NCBI GenBank assembly: GCA_003566675.1 | Contig: PXCI01000327.1 | Coordinates: forward strand, 1-33,389 | Direction: 5' to 3' | DNA: 33,389 nt | From: Clostridia bacterium | GTDB taxonomy: Bacteria > Bacillota > Sulfobacillia > SLMV01 | Shown: positions 1-7,278 of the stretch, one piece after another | Numbering within the stretch: the first letter of the stretch is position 1 | Layout of the letters: every line of letters begins with the position of its first letter | Made by a program: the position numbers and the translations under genes | The notes under the pieces: generated by a model | What the model was told of the DNA's origin: nothing | What the model saw: only the letters and a program-made list of their open reading frames with translations | Database searches by the model: none

Positions 1-442
1 CTACCGGGTGGTCTCCCTGGAACACGATGGTTCGATGGGCGGAACCGGTCTCGTGAAAGAAGGGGGATCCTTGCTTCAGGAATGCGACGGAGGCCAGTAG
101 ATTGTCAACCGTCACCGGCTGTTGTTTTTCCCGGATGGACGAACCTGATCGAGTATCTATTGGGTCACGATCGTCCCTGGTCCTGATCCGGATCTCTGTG
201 AGGTCAGGCCCCCTGGCCGTCTCGACGGAGATCAACTGCCCTGGTTCTGTGAGTAGGCCCCTGGAAACGAGGTGACCCACCCCGAGATACTCCAGTTCCC
301 TTGGAGTGCAGGAGAAATTGGCCAGAACCCTTTCATTTAGGATCAGCTGGACGGGCGCCTCAATAGGCACCGTTTCCTTCATGAGGGACGGTGTCCCCTG
401 TGAGTATCTAGTTACGTCCACGGTGACGGTGCGGTTGCTCAT
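1..442 (-). CDS. fdhD: FdhD-like formate dehydrogenase accessory protein, N-terminal part (cut by window edge)
   Basis: The visible 147 residues start at ATG 442 and run off the window at base 1. FdhD moves sulfur from IscS to the molybdenum cofactor of formate dehydrogenase. Family signatures seen are EAPVQLILNE (about 28-37), the SCTPRELEYLGVGHL block (44-58) and FHETGSAH (129-136), which corresponds to the usual F..TGGVHAA. The region between, where FdhD normally carries a CGxCG or SGCG cysteine motif, reads TRSGSSIREK (98-107) and has no cysteine; the only Cys in the visible part is C45. The start lies inside the end of mobA (35-nt overlap), so the two are probably translationally coupled. 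It may be a diverged FdhD with altered function. The family call is firm; sulfurtransferase activity is doubtful. Confidence 0.85.
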   Translation of the reverse strand, partial: MSNRTVTVDVTRYSQGTPSLMKETVPIEAPVQLILNERVLANFSCTPRELEYLGVGHLVSRGLLTEPGQLISVETARGPDLTEIRIRTRDDRDPIDTRSGSSIREKQQPVTVDNLLASVAFLKQGSPFFHETGSAHRTIVFQGDHPV

Positions 443-1109
443 CTCCCTGCATCCTTTCTTCGGCGGCTCTCATGTCATCTGAGTTGTTGATGTTGGTGAA
501 CATCCGGAGCTCGGGATCGAAGGGGGTGATCTTGTGTTCTTCAACGACGGTGACCGATACCTTGTGAAAGAAGCTCTTCAGCTTTCGCTCCCCGGCCTCC
601 AGCGCGTCCTCAATAGCAGGGATACAGGCCCTGGAGTAGAGGGCGTGCAGTGGCTCCACGAAACCGTTCAGGCGGGGGATCAGTATGTCTGTTGAGCAAA
701 AGCGGTCAACCATGTATTGGATGAACTGGCCATTTAGAAAGGGCATGTCGCAGGCCACGATGAAGTTGATCGAGCTGTTCGACGCTTTCAGTCCGGTGTA
801 CAGACCGCCCAGTGGGCCTGCGCCCGGTACGAGGTCTTCGACCGACCGGACGTCATAATGTAGATAATCCTCCCGTGTTCGGGAAACTACGATTATGTCG
901 TCGCACACCCCTTTGACGACCTCCAGTACCCGTTCGATCATCGGGATTTTCTTCAGATGTATGAAGGCTTTGTCCACACCACCAAGGCGTTTGCCCCTGC
1001 CACCGGCCAGTATGATGCCTGTTACTGAGCGATCACTGCTCTGCAAGTACGATACCTCCCCTGATCGTGCACTCGGAATCAGCGGACCTTCGTTGACGTG
1101 CCTGTTCAT
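408..1109 (-). CDS. mobA: Molybdenum cofactor guanylyltransferase MobA
   Basis: Encodes about 233 residues. MobA attaches GMP to molybdopterin to make the bis-MGD type cofactor used by formate dehydrogenases and related enzymes. The nucleotidyltransferase signature LAGGRGKRLGGVDKAF lies at about residues 34-49 and the metal-binding VACDMPF segment about 80 residues later. The reading frame is open further upstream, but ATG 1109 is chosen because the GTP-binding loop is then at the usual distance and AAGGAAAAGG lies just before it. The 3' end overlaps fdhD. The leader between 1110 and 1235 contains a small perfect hairpin (GGGGC/GCCCC, 1183-1195); no molybdenum cofactor riboswitch could be recognised there. 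Its pairing with fdhD supports a role in formate dehydrogenase maturation. Confidence 0.9.
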   Translation of the reverse strand: MNRHVNEGPLIPSARSGEVSYLQSSDRSVTGIILAGGRGKRLGGVDKAFIHLKKIPMIERVLEVVKGVCDDIIVVSRTREDYLHYDVRSVEDLVPGAGPLGGLYTGLKASNSSINFIVACDMPFLNGQFIQYMVDRFCSTDILIPRLNGFVEPLHALYSRACIPAIEDALEAGERKLKSFFHKVSVTVVEEHKITPFDPELRMFTNINNSDDMRAAEERMQGDEQPHRHRGRN

Positions 1110-1293
1110 TATAACCTTTTCCTTAGGACCACTACAGTGACATCCGCCCGGGGTACCTGGCGTGGGTGTGTCTGGGGGGGTAGGGGCGTGGCCCCAGTAG
1201 AGGTGTGGGCTGCAGATATCTCGAGATGGGTTCAATGAGGTGGAAAGGGTGATTTCGTGACGACTTCATCCGGTCCCCGGGTCGACCTGGCAT

Positions 1294-1308
1294 CCGGCGA
1301 TGCGCCGG
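1294..1308 (-). terminator. Short GC-rich hairpin just after the MATE gene
   Basis: CCGGCG-ATG-CGCCGG is a perfect 6-bp stem 10 bases beyond the MATE stop codon. It has no T-run, so it may be a pause or mRNA-end structure rather than a true intrinsic terminator. It lies between the MATE gene and mobA. Confidence 0.35.
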
Positions 1309-1317
1309 TCCGGGGGA

Positions 1318-2730
1318 TCAGATGTCCAGCGTCTTCCATTGCCCTCGTTTGAAGATCCATCGCGTGACCAGCGCCCGGATGACCTGCTCAATGAGCACCA
1401 CCACCCAGATGGCGACAAGGGAGAGATCGAGGACGTACACGGCGACGAGGATCAATGGTACTCGTATGACCCACGATCCGAGGCCCGAAACGTACATGGC
1501 GGTCCGGGTATCGCCAGCCCCACGCAGGGAGCCCACGTACACGTCGGCCGCAGCCATGGCGGGCTGCATCAGGGCAGCCACACGCAGGCACCAGCTTCCA
1601 AGGGCTATAACTTCTGGGTCGTCGGTGAAAATGCGGATAAACACCCCGGGGAACAGAAGAAATAGTACTCCCATACCCCCCATGACGTACATGGCAAGAG
1701 CTGAGGCCTGGTAGGTGCTCTCTTCGGCCCTGCCCGGATCTTTCGCCCCAAGGCTCTGCCCAGTGAGAATGCTGGCTGCAATGGCGAAACCGTAGCCGGG
1801 CATGAAGGACAGAGATTCCGCAGCCACCGTCACCTGCTGCGCAGCCATGGCAACCGTTCCCATGCTGGCGATCACGAAGGTGGTTAGGGTTCGGGCTCCG
1901 TCTCGGAGCAGGGTCTCAATTCCCGCTGGAAGGGATAGCGCAGCAATCTTCCGGATGGTGGGGACGTGAGGACGGACCAGGGACTTGATGTGGACCTGGA
2001 TGTCTCGACGGCGGAAGAGGACATAGAGGGCCACCGCGGTACCGACGCCCTGCGCCACCACCAGGGCCACCGCGGCCCCCGTCACTCCCATGGTCGGGAA
2101 CCCTAACCTGCCGAAGATCAGGAGGTAGTCGCCGACAACGTTGATGACGTTGGTGATGATGGTCACATACAGGGGGGTTCGGGTGTCTCCCAGCCCCCGC
2201 ATGGTGCTGTTGGCTGCTATCTTAGGCAAAAAGAAGATTCCCCCGATTGCCAGCGTTCCCAGGTATCCTTCACCCATGGCACTGACGTCGGGGGCGAACC
2301 CGACCAGGGCAAATACCTGGGGCGTGGCCAGGCGGAGCGTCACGGCTGCCACGGCACCCAGGACCAGGGCTAGCATAAGTCCCTGCTGGGCGATATGGGC
2401 TGCCGCCTTGTTGTCTCCGGCGCCCTTGCGCCTGGCAACCAGGGCGGTGATTCCAATGCCAATGGCTCCGAGAAAGAAAATGATAGAGAAGTAGACCTGT
2501 CCCCCCAGGCCCACGGCGCTGAGAGCGCCGGCACCTAGCCGTCCCACCATGGCCGTATCTACGATCCAGGCCAGCATGTGAAGGGACATTTCCCCTATCG
2601 CGGGCCAGGCAAGGGCCATGATCTGTGATCGGTCGACCGGAGTCCGGGCAATCTCGGTTCTCTTTATTTTCCTATACTGTGCCAATGCAACCCCCGCCGA
2701 TTCATGACTAAAGAATGGATCACGACCCAT
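1318..2730 (-). CDS. MATE family efflux transporter
   Basis: A 470-residue polytopic membrane protein of the MATE/NorM/DinF superfamily, which exports drugs or metabolites in exchange for Na+ or H+. The N-terminal segment MALAWPAIGEMSLHMLAWIV (38-57) followed by VDTAMVGRLGAGALSAVGLG is typical, and the two halves each give about six hydrophobic segments; GLGDTRTP and GAGDTRTA are the matching loop repeats of the two halves. The start is uncertain: ATG 2730 gives a 37-residue hydrophilic lead, and a TTG at about 2684 behind a GGGGG tract is an alternative. It is followed on the same strand by mobA after 208 bases. The substrate cannot be told from sequence. Confidence 0.9.
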   Translation of the reverse strand: MGRDPFFSHESAGVALAQYRKIKRTEIARTPVDRSQIMALAWPAIGEMSLHMLAWIVDTAMVGRLGAGALSAVGLGGQVYFSIIFFLGAIGIGITALVARRKGAGDNKAAAHIAQQGLMLALVLGAVAAVTLRLATPQVFALVGFAPDVSAMGEGYLGTLAIGGIFFLPKIAANSTMRGLGDTRTPLYVTIITNVINVVGDYLLIFGRLGFPTMGVTGAAVALVVAQGVGTAVALYVLFRRRDIQVHIKSLVRPHVPTIRKIAALSLPAGIETLLRDGARTLTTFVIASMGTVAMAAQQVTVAAESLSFMPGYGFAIAASILTGQSLGAKDPGRAEESTYQASALAMYVMGGMGVLFLLFPGVFIRIFTDDPEVIALGSWCLRVAALMQPAMAAADVYVGSLRGAGDTRTAMYVSGLGSWVIRVPLILVAVYVLDLSLVAIWVVVLIEQVIRALVTRWIFKRGQWKTLDI

Positions 2731-2891
2731 ATGATATCATAGTTGCCGTTGAAAAGGGCACTGCCTCGCCCAAAGCGTCCGAAAAAGGATATCCTGTGAG
2801 GACAGGGTATTGGTTCATAGTGGGCGGAGTTGGGGTCTCAAGGGCAGCTGTGCAAGCCCGGGACTGCTTCTCCGGTCGAGGAGGGGAGATC

Positions 2892-3431
2892 ATGCAAGTC
2901 AGGTTTCGAAGGGCAGCTATTGAAGATGCACATGCCATTGCAAGGGTGTATGTGGATACCTGGAGGACGGCCTACAGGGGTCTTGTCCCCGAACCTTACC
3001 TCCTTTCCCTCGACTATGAGAAGGAGGCCAGGGGGTGCCTGGACTTCCTGACCGGAGATGAGTATCCCCGGATGCTCGATCTCGCCGAGGTGAAGGGTGT
3101 TGTGGCGGGATACGTGGTAGCCGGACCCAACAATGAGCAGCCCGAGGTATATGAGGCCGAGATCTACGAGATTTTCGTCCGCCAGGAGTTCAGCGGAGAG
3201 GGGATAGGAACCCGGCTGATGCAGAGGGCGATAGATTGGCTCATCGGCATGGACTTCGCCTCGGTTGTGATCTGGTGCTGGAAGAGCAATCCCTTCGCGA
3301 GATTCTACTGGAGCCTGGGCGGTGAGGTTGTTCACACCTGTATGCAGACCGTGGCTGGCAATGAAATGGACGTGCTGGTTTTTGGCTGGGAGATTGATGA
3401 CCTGAAGAGAAACCTGCAGGCGCGTAGGTGA
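2892..3431 (+). CDS. GNAT family N-acetyltransferase
   Basis: Encodes 179 residues with the GNAT fold. ATG 2892 is chosen because it follows GAGGAGGGGAGATC and the domain starts there (MQVRFRRAAIEDAHAIARVY); the frame is open upstream, but that extension has no resemblance to GNAT proteins. The acetyl-CoA binding motif A is at about 98-112 (EFSGEGIGTRLMQRA, the R/QxxGxG/A loop), preceded by a beta strand IYEIFV. The C-terminal part ARFYWSLGGEVV matches the usual GNAT end (FYxxxGF-like). These enzymes transfer acetyl groups to small amines or protein N-termini; the acceptor is unknown. It lies upstream of the lytic transglycosylase gene, with a gap of about 190 bases. Confidence 0.85.
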   Translation: MQVRFRRAAIEDAHAIARVYVDTWRTAYRGLVPEPYLLSLDYEKEARGCLDFLTGDEYPRMLDLAEVKGVVAGYVVAGPNNEQPEVYEAEIYEIFVRQEFSGEGIGTRLMQRAIDWLIGMDFASVVIWCWKSNPFARFYWSLGGEVVHTCMQTVAGNEMDVLVFGWEIDDLKRNLQARR

Positions 3432-3625
3432 CCTGTTATTCCTTCATCGGTGTTGCTCCTGGGGCCCATGCGTAGTAATGGCCTAAGCTCGCCATGACGG
3501 CTGGAGACCGTCCACCCGGGCAATCTGTCGATGTGTCCCCGTCCGGGCCACAGTGAGAGCGTTTTGAGAGGGGCGCTGTTTCCTGTGTCTGACAGCACAC
3601 ATGTCGATGGGAGGTGGAGGGGTCA

Positions 3626-5422
3626 ATGAGGAGCAAGGGATACGCATCGAGGGGGATGCTCGTTGTGATGGTTATCGCGATCTTGTTGGGCGGGCTGTTT
3701 TTTGCCGGTATCTATCTCGCAACAGATCGTGGGCCCGGACTGCTGCTTCCCGAGTCACCTCCGGAGGAGGAGCCTGACCTGACTGAGGTCCCCGACGACG
3801 ACCTGCGATATGCCGTGATACTGGAGAAGATCCTGGCAGGTCCTGTGCTGGAAGGTGGCGAGGTACTTCTGGATCTTTCCCGGCGGGATGATGCGGTGGG
3901 TTACCAGGCGAGTGTTGCCCTGGCCCGCAGGCATCGTGAGGAGGGTGGCGATCCCCTGTCCCTCTACCTGCGCGCTTTATCGCTGTACGACTCATCGGCC
4001 CTACGCAAGGAACTGGCCATCTTCCTGGAGGAGGCTGACCGGTACCCTGAGGCCGCGGAACAGTTACTCAAAGTTCTCCCGGATGACCTGGCAATTGAGT
4101 CCCTGCGGCGCCTCATTGGCCCAGAGGCGCTGGCGAAAGAGCTGGTGGATCTCCGGCTCTACGAGGACGCGGTCAGGGAGGTCGAGGAAGCCTCTCCTGG
4201 CGCCGATTGGGAGGAGTTAGAGCGGCCTTATCTGAGGGCCCTCGTCGGCATGGGACGGTACGATGAAGCCCGGGCCGGGCTGCGAGACTACTACGAGAGA
4301 ACCCCGTCGGACTCCGACATGGGATGGTGGCTGGCCCGCAGCCTGGAGGTGGCGGGACATGTGAGCGATGCCCTCGATCTTTACACCGCCCTGGGCGAGC
4401 GGGGCGCCTATCGTCGCGGGATCATTCTGGAGGAACAGGGGTTTCTTGAAGAGGCGGCAGCCGCCTTTGTCTTTGCCCCCGAACCGGAAGCGCGCTGGCG
4501 AGGGGGCCGTCTGTGGGAGGATCTCGGGTATCCCACGGAGGCGCTTTCTGTCTATATGGAGCTGGGGAGAGAACCAGGCGTCCTGCAGGATGATGCCGCC
4601 TTCCGAGCATACGTCCTTCTTTCGGAGCGAGATGATCAAGGGGCCGAGGAATTTGCAGAATATTTGAGGATCCACCCGGCTTGGATGGAGCGCCTGGGAG
4701 AGGACGCCCACTGGGAGACAGTAGCAGACGACCCTGGGGTTGCCTCTCCTCGATTCCTCGATAGGGTGGAGGCTTACAGCGCCAGCGGTCGCGAGGTGCT
4801 GGCACAGTTGGAGCTGGCGATCGGCCGGGATCGCGCCTCTTCTTCAGACCGGCTCGACCTAGGTGAGTGGTATCTTGAGATGGAGGATTTCCCAGCGGCT
4901 GTCGCCCAGGGGAGCATCGTTTTGCAGACCCATCCCACCCCCCGGGCATACAGGCTCGCCTATCCTCTTCCCTTTGAGGATCTGGTGATCAGTGCTGCGG
5001 CGGACTACGATCTCGACCCCTACCTCTTGCTGGCGGTCATGCGCGAGGAGAGCCGCTATCGCTCCGCCGTCGTCTCGTGGGCAGGGGCCCGGGGCCTGAT
5101 GCAGATCATGCCGTCCACGGGGAGAGACATTGCCGCCCGGAAGGGTGTTGACTTCGAAGTCGCCGACCTGTTTGATCCGGAGATCAATATTCGGTTCGGC
5201 GCTTTCTACCTGCGGGCGATGCTCGACATGTTCGGGGGGGATCTGGACAGGGCCCTCGCCGCTTACAACGCGGGTCCTGGTAACGTGCAGAGGTGGAGTG
5301 GTTCTTCCCTGGCTTCCGATGAACTCGGGTTCCCCGTCGCGATCACGTTCGTCGAGACCCGTGAGTACATCACGAGGGTCAGAAACTCCTACCTGACCTA
5401 TCTCTGGCTCGGCGGGCAGTGA
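3626..5422 (+). CDS. Membrane-anchored TPR protein with C-terminal soluble lytic transglycosylase domain
   Basis: Encodes 598 residues from ATG 3626 (SD GGAGGGG; an in-frame GTG at 3614 is the alternative). A hydrophobic segment at about 11-33 (MLVVMVIAILLGGLFFAGIY) acts as signal anchor. The central part, about 60-440, is a run of degenerate TPR-like helical repeats rich in Glu and Arg. The C-terminal SLT domain (about 455-598) has the catalytic Glu at about 475 in VMREESRYR, the GLMQIMPSTG motif and AYNAGPGNVQRW. Such enzymes cleave the glycan strands of peptidoglycan with formation of 1,6-anhydro-muramic acid, outside the membrane. The overall design resembles Slt70. The downstream gene starts about 140 bases later and appears to have its own control region. 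Confidence 0.9.
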   Translation: MRSKGYASRGMLVVMVIAILLGGLFFAGIYLATDRGPGLLLPESPPEEEPDLTEVPDDDLRYAVILEKILAGPVLEGGEVLLDLSRRDDAVGYQASVALARRHREEGGDPLSLYLRALSLYDSSALRKELAIFLEEADRYPEAAEQLLKVLPDDLAIESLRRLIGPEALAKELVDLRLYEDAVREVEEASPGADWEELERPYLRALVGMGRYDEARAGLRDYYERTPSDSDMGWWLARSLEVAGHVSDALDLYTALGERGAYRRGIILEEQGFLEEAAAAFVFAPEPEARWRGGRLWEDLGYPTEALSVYMELGREPGVLQDDAAFRAYVLLSERDDQGAEEFAEYLRIHPAWMERLGEDAHWETVADDPGVASPRFLDRVEAYSASGREVLAQLELAIGRDRASSSDRLDLGEWYLEMEDFPAAVAQGSIVLQTHPTPRAYRLAYPLPFEDLVISAAADYDLDPYLLLAVMREESRYRSAVVSWAGARGLMQIMPSTGRDIAARKGVDFEVADLFDPEINIRFGAFYLRAMLDMFGGDLDRALAAYNAGPGNVQRWSGSSLASDELGFPVAITFVETREYITRVRNSYLTYLWLGGQ

Positions 5423-5502
5423 TGAAGAAATCGTCGGTGGCTCATCTCCGGGCGTCGGGGCACGGGTTGGTCGCGATCAGAGGCGAGTCGTTTCATGTTG
5501 CG

Positions 5503-5519
5503 TTGTGCCCAGGGCACAA
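5503..5519. promoter_or_regulatory. Perfect inverted repeat, candidate operator upstream of the DUF134 gene
   Basis: TTGTGCCC-A-GGGCACAA is an exact 8+1+8 palindrome 41 bases before the DUF134 start codon. Because DUF134 proteins have a helix-turn-helix, autoregulation through this site is a natural guess. No convincing -35/-10 pair was found around it. Confidence 0.5.
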
Positions 5520-5560
5520 TAGACCTGGGTGGACATCAGTTCGGAGACAGGAGGTGTGAG

Positions 5561-6025
5561 ATGCCCAGACCAACGAAGCGAAGAACCGTAGAGTTCCTGC
5601 CACCGCATGACTGTTTCAAACCGGCGGGAGTTCCGATGGCAGATCTCGAAGAGGTCCGTCTGAGTATTGATGAGCTGGAGGCCATACGTCTCAAGGACCT
5701 GGAGGGATTAGACCATGAAGATAGTGCAGAGCGCATGCAGGTGTCGCGCCCCACGTTTCACCGCATTCTCCGTTCTGCCCATGCTAAGGTCGCGTCTGCG
5801 CTGACCGAGGGCAAGGCCGTGAAGATTGAGGGAGGCACCTATCGCCTGAAGGGGCGCCGCCGGTGCCGGAAATGTGGGAACGTCTGGCGGGAAAGCCCCG
5901 AAGAGACCCCGGCTGCTTCGTGTTCACAGTGTGGCAGTGAGAATGTTGGGCCCGCCGCACCAGGGCGCGGGCGCCATCGACGAGGTCGGCGTGCAAAGGG
6001 CAGAGGAAGAACACCGGGGGGCTGA
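5561..6025 (+). CDS. DUF134 family helix-turn-helix protein with zinc-ribbon-like tail
   Basis: Encodes 154 residues. ATG 5561 follows AGGAGGTGTGAG. The family signature is clear: MPRPTKRR at the N-terminus, EEVRLSIDELEAIRLKDLEG (about 29-48) and a helix-turn-helix around QVSRPTFHRILRSAHAKVA (about 60-78), resembling sigma factor region 4. After residue 100 comes CRKCGNVW...CSQCGSENV, two CxxC pairs that can form a zinc ribbon, and then a very Arg/Gly-rich basic tail. DUF134 proteins are presumed DNA-binding regulators, often found beside NifX/NafY-like iron-molybdenum cofactor proteins; none lies next to this gene. The inverted repeat at 5503-5519 may be its target. Confidence 0.85.
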   Translation: MPRPTKRRTVEFLPPHDCFKPAGVPMADLEEVRLSIDELEAIRLKDLEGLDHEDSAERMQVSRPTFHRILRSAHAKVASALTEGKAVKIEGGTYRLKGRRRCRKCGNVWRESPEETPAASCSQCGSENVGPAAPGRGRHRRGRRAKGRGRTPGG

Positions 6026-6104
6026 GCGATGTAGAGCCTTACATCACCTCTCGCAGATCGCTCGTTAGATAGCAACTGGGTCCTGTGCATCCGACCGGGG
6101 AATG

Positions 6105-7118
6105 TCAGACGAAGTACGGTACCGAGGCGCCTGGCAGCATTTCATCAATCTTGTTTCGAAACCATTCCTCGATCTGTTTCATCACCGGCTGGGGATATAC
6201 GTGTTTTCCATAGCCAAACTGACCGTATTTGTACCGGCGGCACTCGTCATCCATGTCCAACTGGGTCCGTGGGAACACCTCGAGGATCCGTTTCCGGGCG
6301 GAGTTGGTGTATCGGTGGGTTATGAGCTCTACGGTGAAGGGCCCGGGGATCCGCTCACCCAGCGTTTCCAGCAGCTCCTGGTAGTCCCGCTGCCAGCCTG
6401 TGTCCGCCATGATCGGCGCTATGAGGAACCCCAGGGGATAGCCTGCGGTCTGTACCTTCACTGCGGCGTTGAGACGTTCCTCCAGTGAAGGGGTCCGGTG
6501 TTCAAACCGCTCGATCACACCCCTGGTGTTGATGCTGAATCGGAACTCTGTGCGCCCTGCGTGCTGAACCTTCAGCAGGGGCTCCACCGATGTGTACTTG
6601 GTCACAAAACGGAATCGGACCAGTGGGCTTGCCGCCGCAAACTCCACGGCTTCACGTAGTGACCCGGTGTATCTTTCGACGCTGAGGGGGTCTGAGGTGG
6701 CAGCACCCTCAAAGAGGGTTTCCTCCGGCTTTCGCTGCTGTGCATACCGGTCTGCCCGGTCCAGGATCTCCCCCGTGTTGACATAGACTCTGATGTAGGG
6801 TTTCTTGCCGAAGTGCGTGTTGAGGTAGCAGTATTGGCACATGCCCGGACAACCGGTAACGAGGGGAAGCTGGTAATGGGCGGAGGGCTTGCACGATTGG
6901 AATTCCAGTGACTGCTTCACTCCCACGACGAGGGTTCCCTTACCCTCGCGGAAGGCCTGTTGGGGCGTCGTCCCCGGGATCCCGGTGACCCTGTTGTGGG
7001 ATCCCGTACTCCTGATGTCTGTGACGCCCTCGTCCCGGAGCTGATCCAGAATCCTCTTGCCCCGGGGGTGTTCGAGGGCATCTTCCTGAAAGTATACTCT
7101 TCGTGGCACAAATTCCAT
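6105..7118 (-). CDS. splB: Spore photoproduct lyase family radical SAM protein, H-donor Cys replaced by Ala
   Basis: Encodes 337 residues from ATG 7118, close to the usual length of about 340; the frame is open 58 codons further upstream without similarity. The radical SAM cluster motif CPGMCQYCYLNTHFGKKPY (Cys at about 90, 94, 97) is followed by IRVYVN, as in spore photoproduct lyase, which reverses the 5-thyminyl-5,6-dihydrothymine lesion in germinating spores. SHNRVTGIPG, RFVTKYTSVEPLL and FRFSINTRGVI are also family blocks. The striking point is FEGAATSDPLS (about 136-146): in Bacillus and Geobacillus enzymes this reads FEA(A/S)CTSDIVG, and that Cys is the hydrogen donor to the product radical. 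Here it is Ala (codon GCC at 6701-6699). It is divergent from the M14 gene. Family call is firm; catalytic equivalence is not. Confidence 0.88.
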   Translation of the reverse strand: MEFVPRRVYFQEDALEHPRGKRILDQLRDEGVTDIRSTGSHNRVTGIPGTTPQQAFREGKGTLVVGVKQSLEFQSCKPSAHYQLPLVTGCPGMCQYCYLNTHFGKKPYIRVYVNTGEILDRADRYAQQRKPEETLFEGAATSDPLSVERYTGSLREAVEFAAASPLVRFRFVTKYTSVEPLLKVQHAGRTEFRFSINTRGVIERFEHRTPSLEERLNAAVKVQTAGYPLGFLIAPIMADTGWQRDYQELLETLGERIPGPFTVELITHRYTNSARKRILEVFPRTQLDMDDECRRYKYGQFGYGKHVYPQPVMKQIEEWFRNKIDEMLPGASVPYFV

Positions 7119-7278
7119 AGACCCACCCCGTCCATTATCTTGTCCCACGGGGGTGGGGATATGAGGCCGCGACATTGTGGAACTCTGCAGGTTATTTCCC
7201 TGCTGTGTCAAAAGAAACCGTATCGGGATATCTGCGGCAGAGGCATTTCCCCGGAAACAATGGAAGGGAAGATGTTCA

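Noticed and set aside
1110-1260. Molybdenum cofactor riboswitch before mobA
   Set aside because: The leader is G/C-rich with a small GGGGC/GCCCC hairpin, but the conserved Moco RNA blocks are not recognisable.
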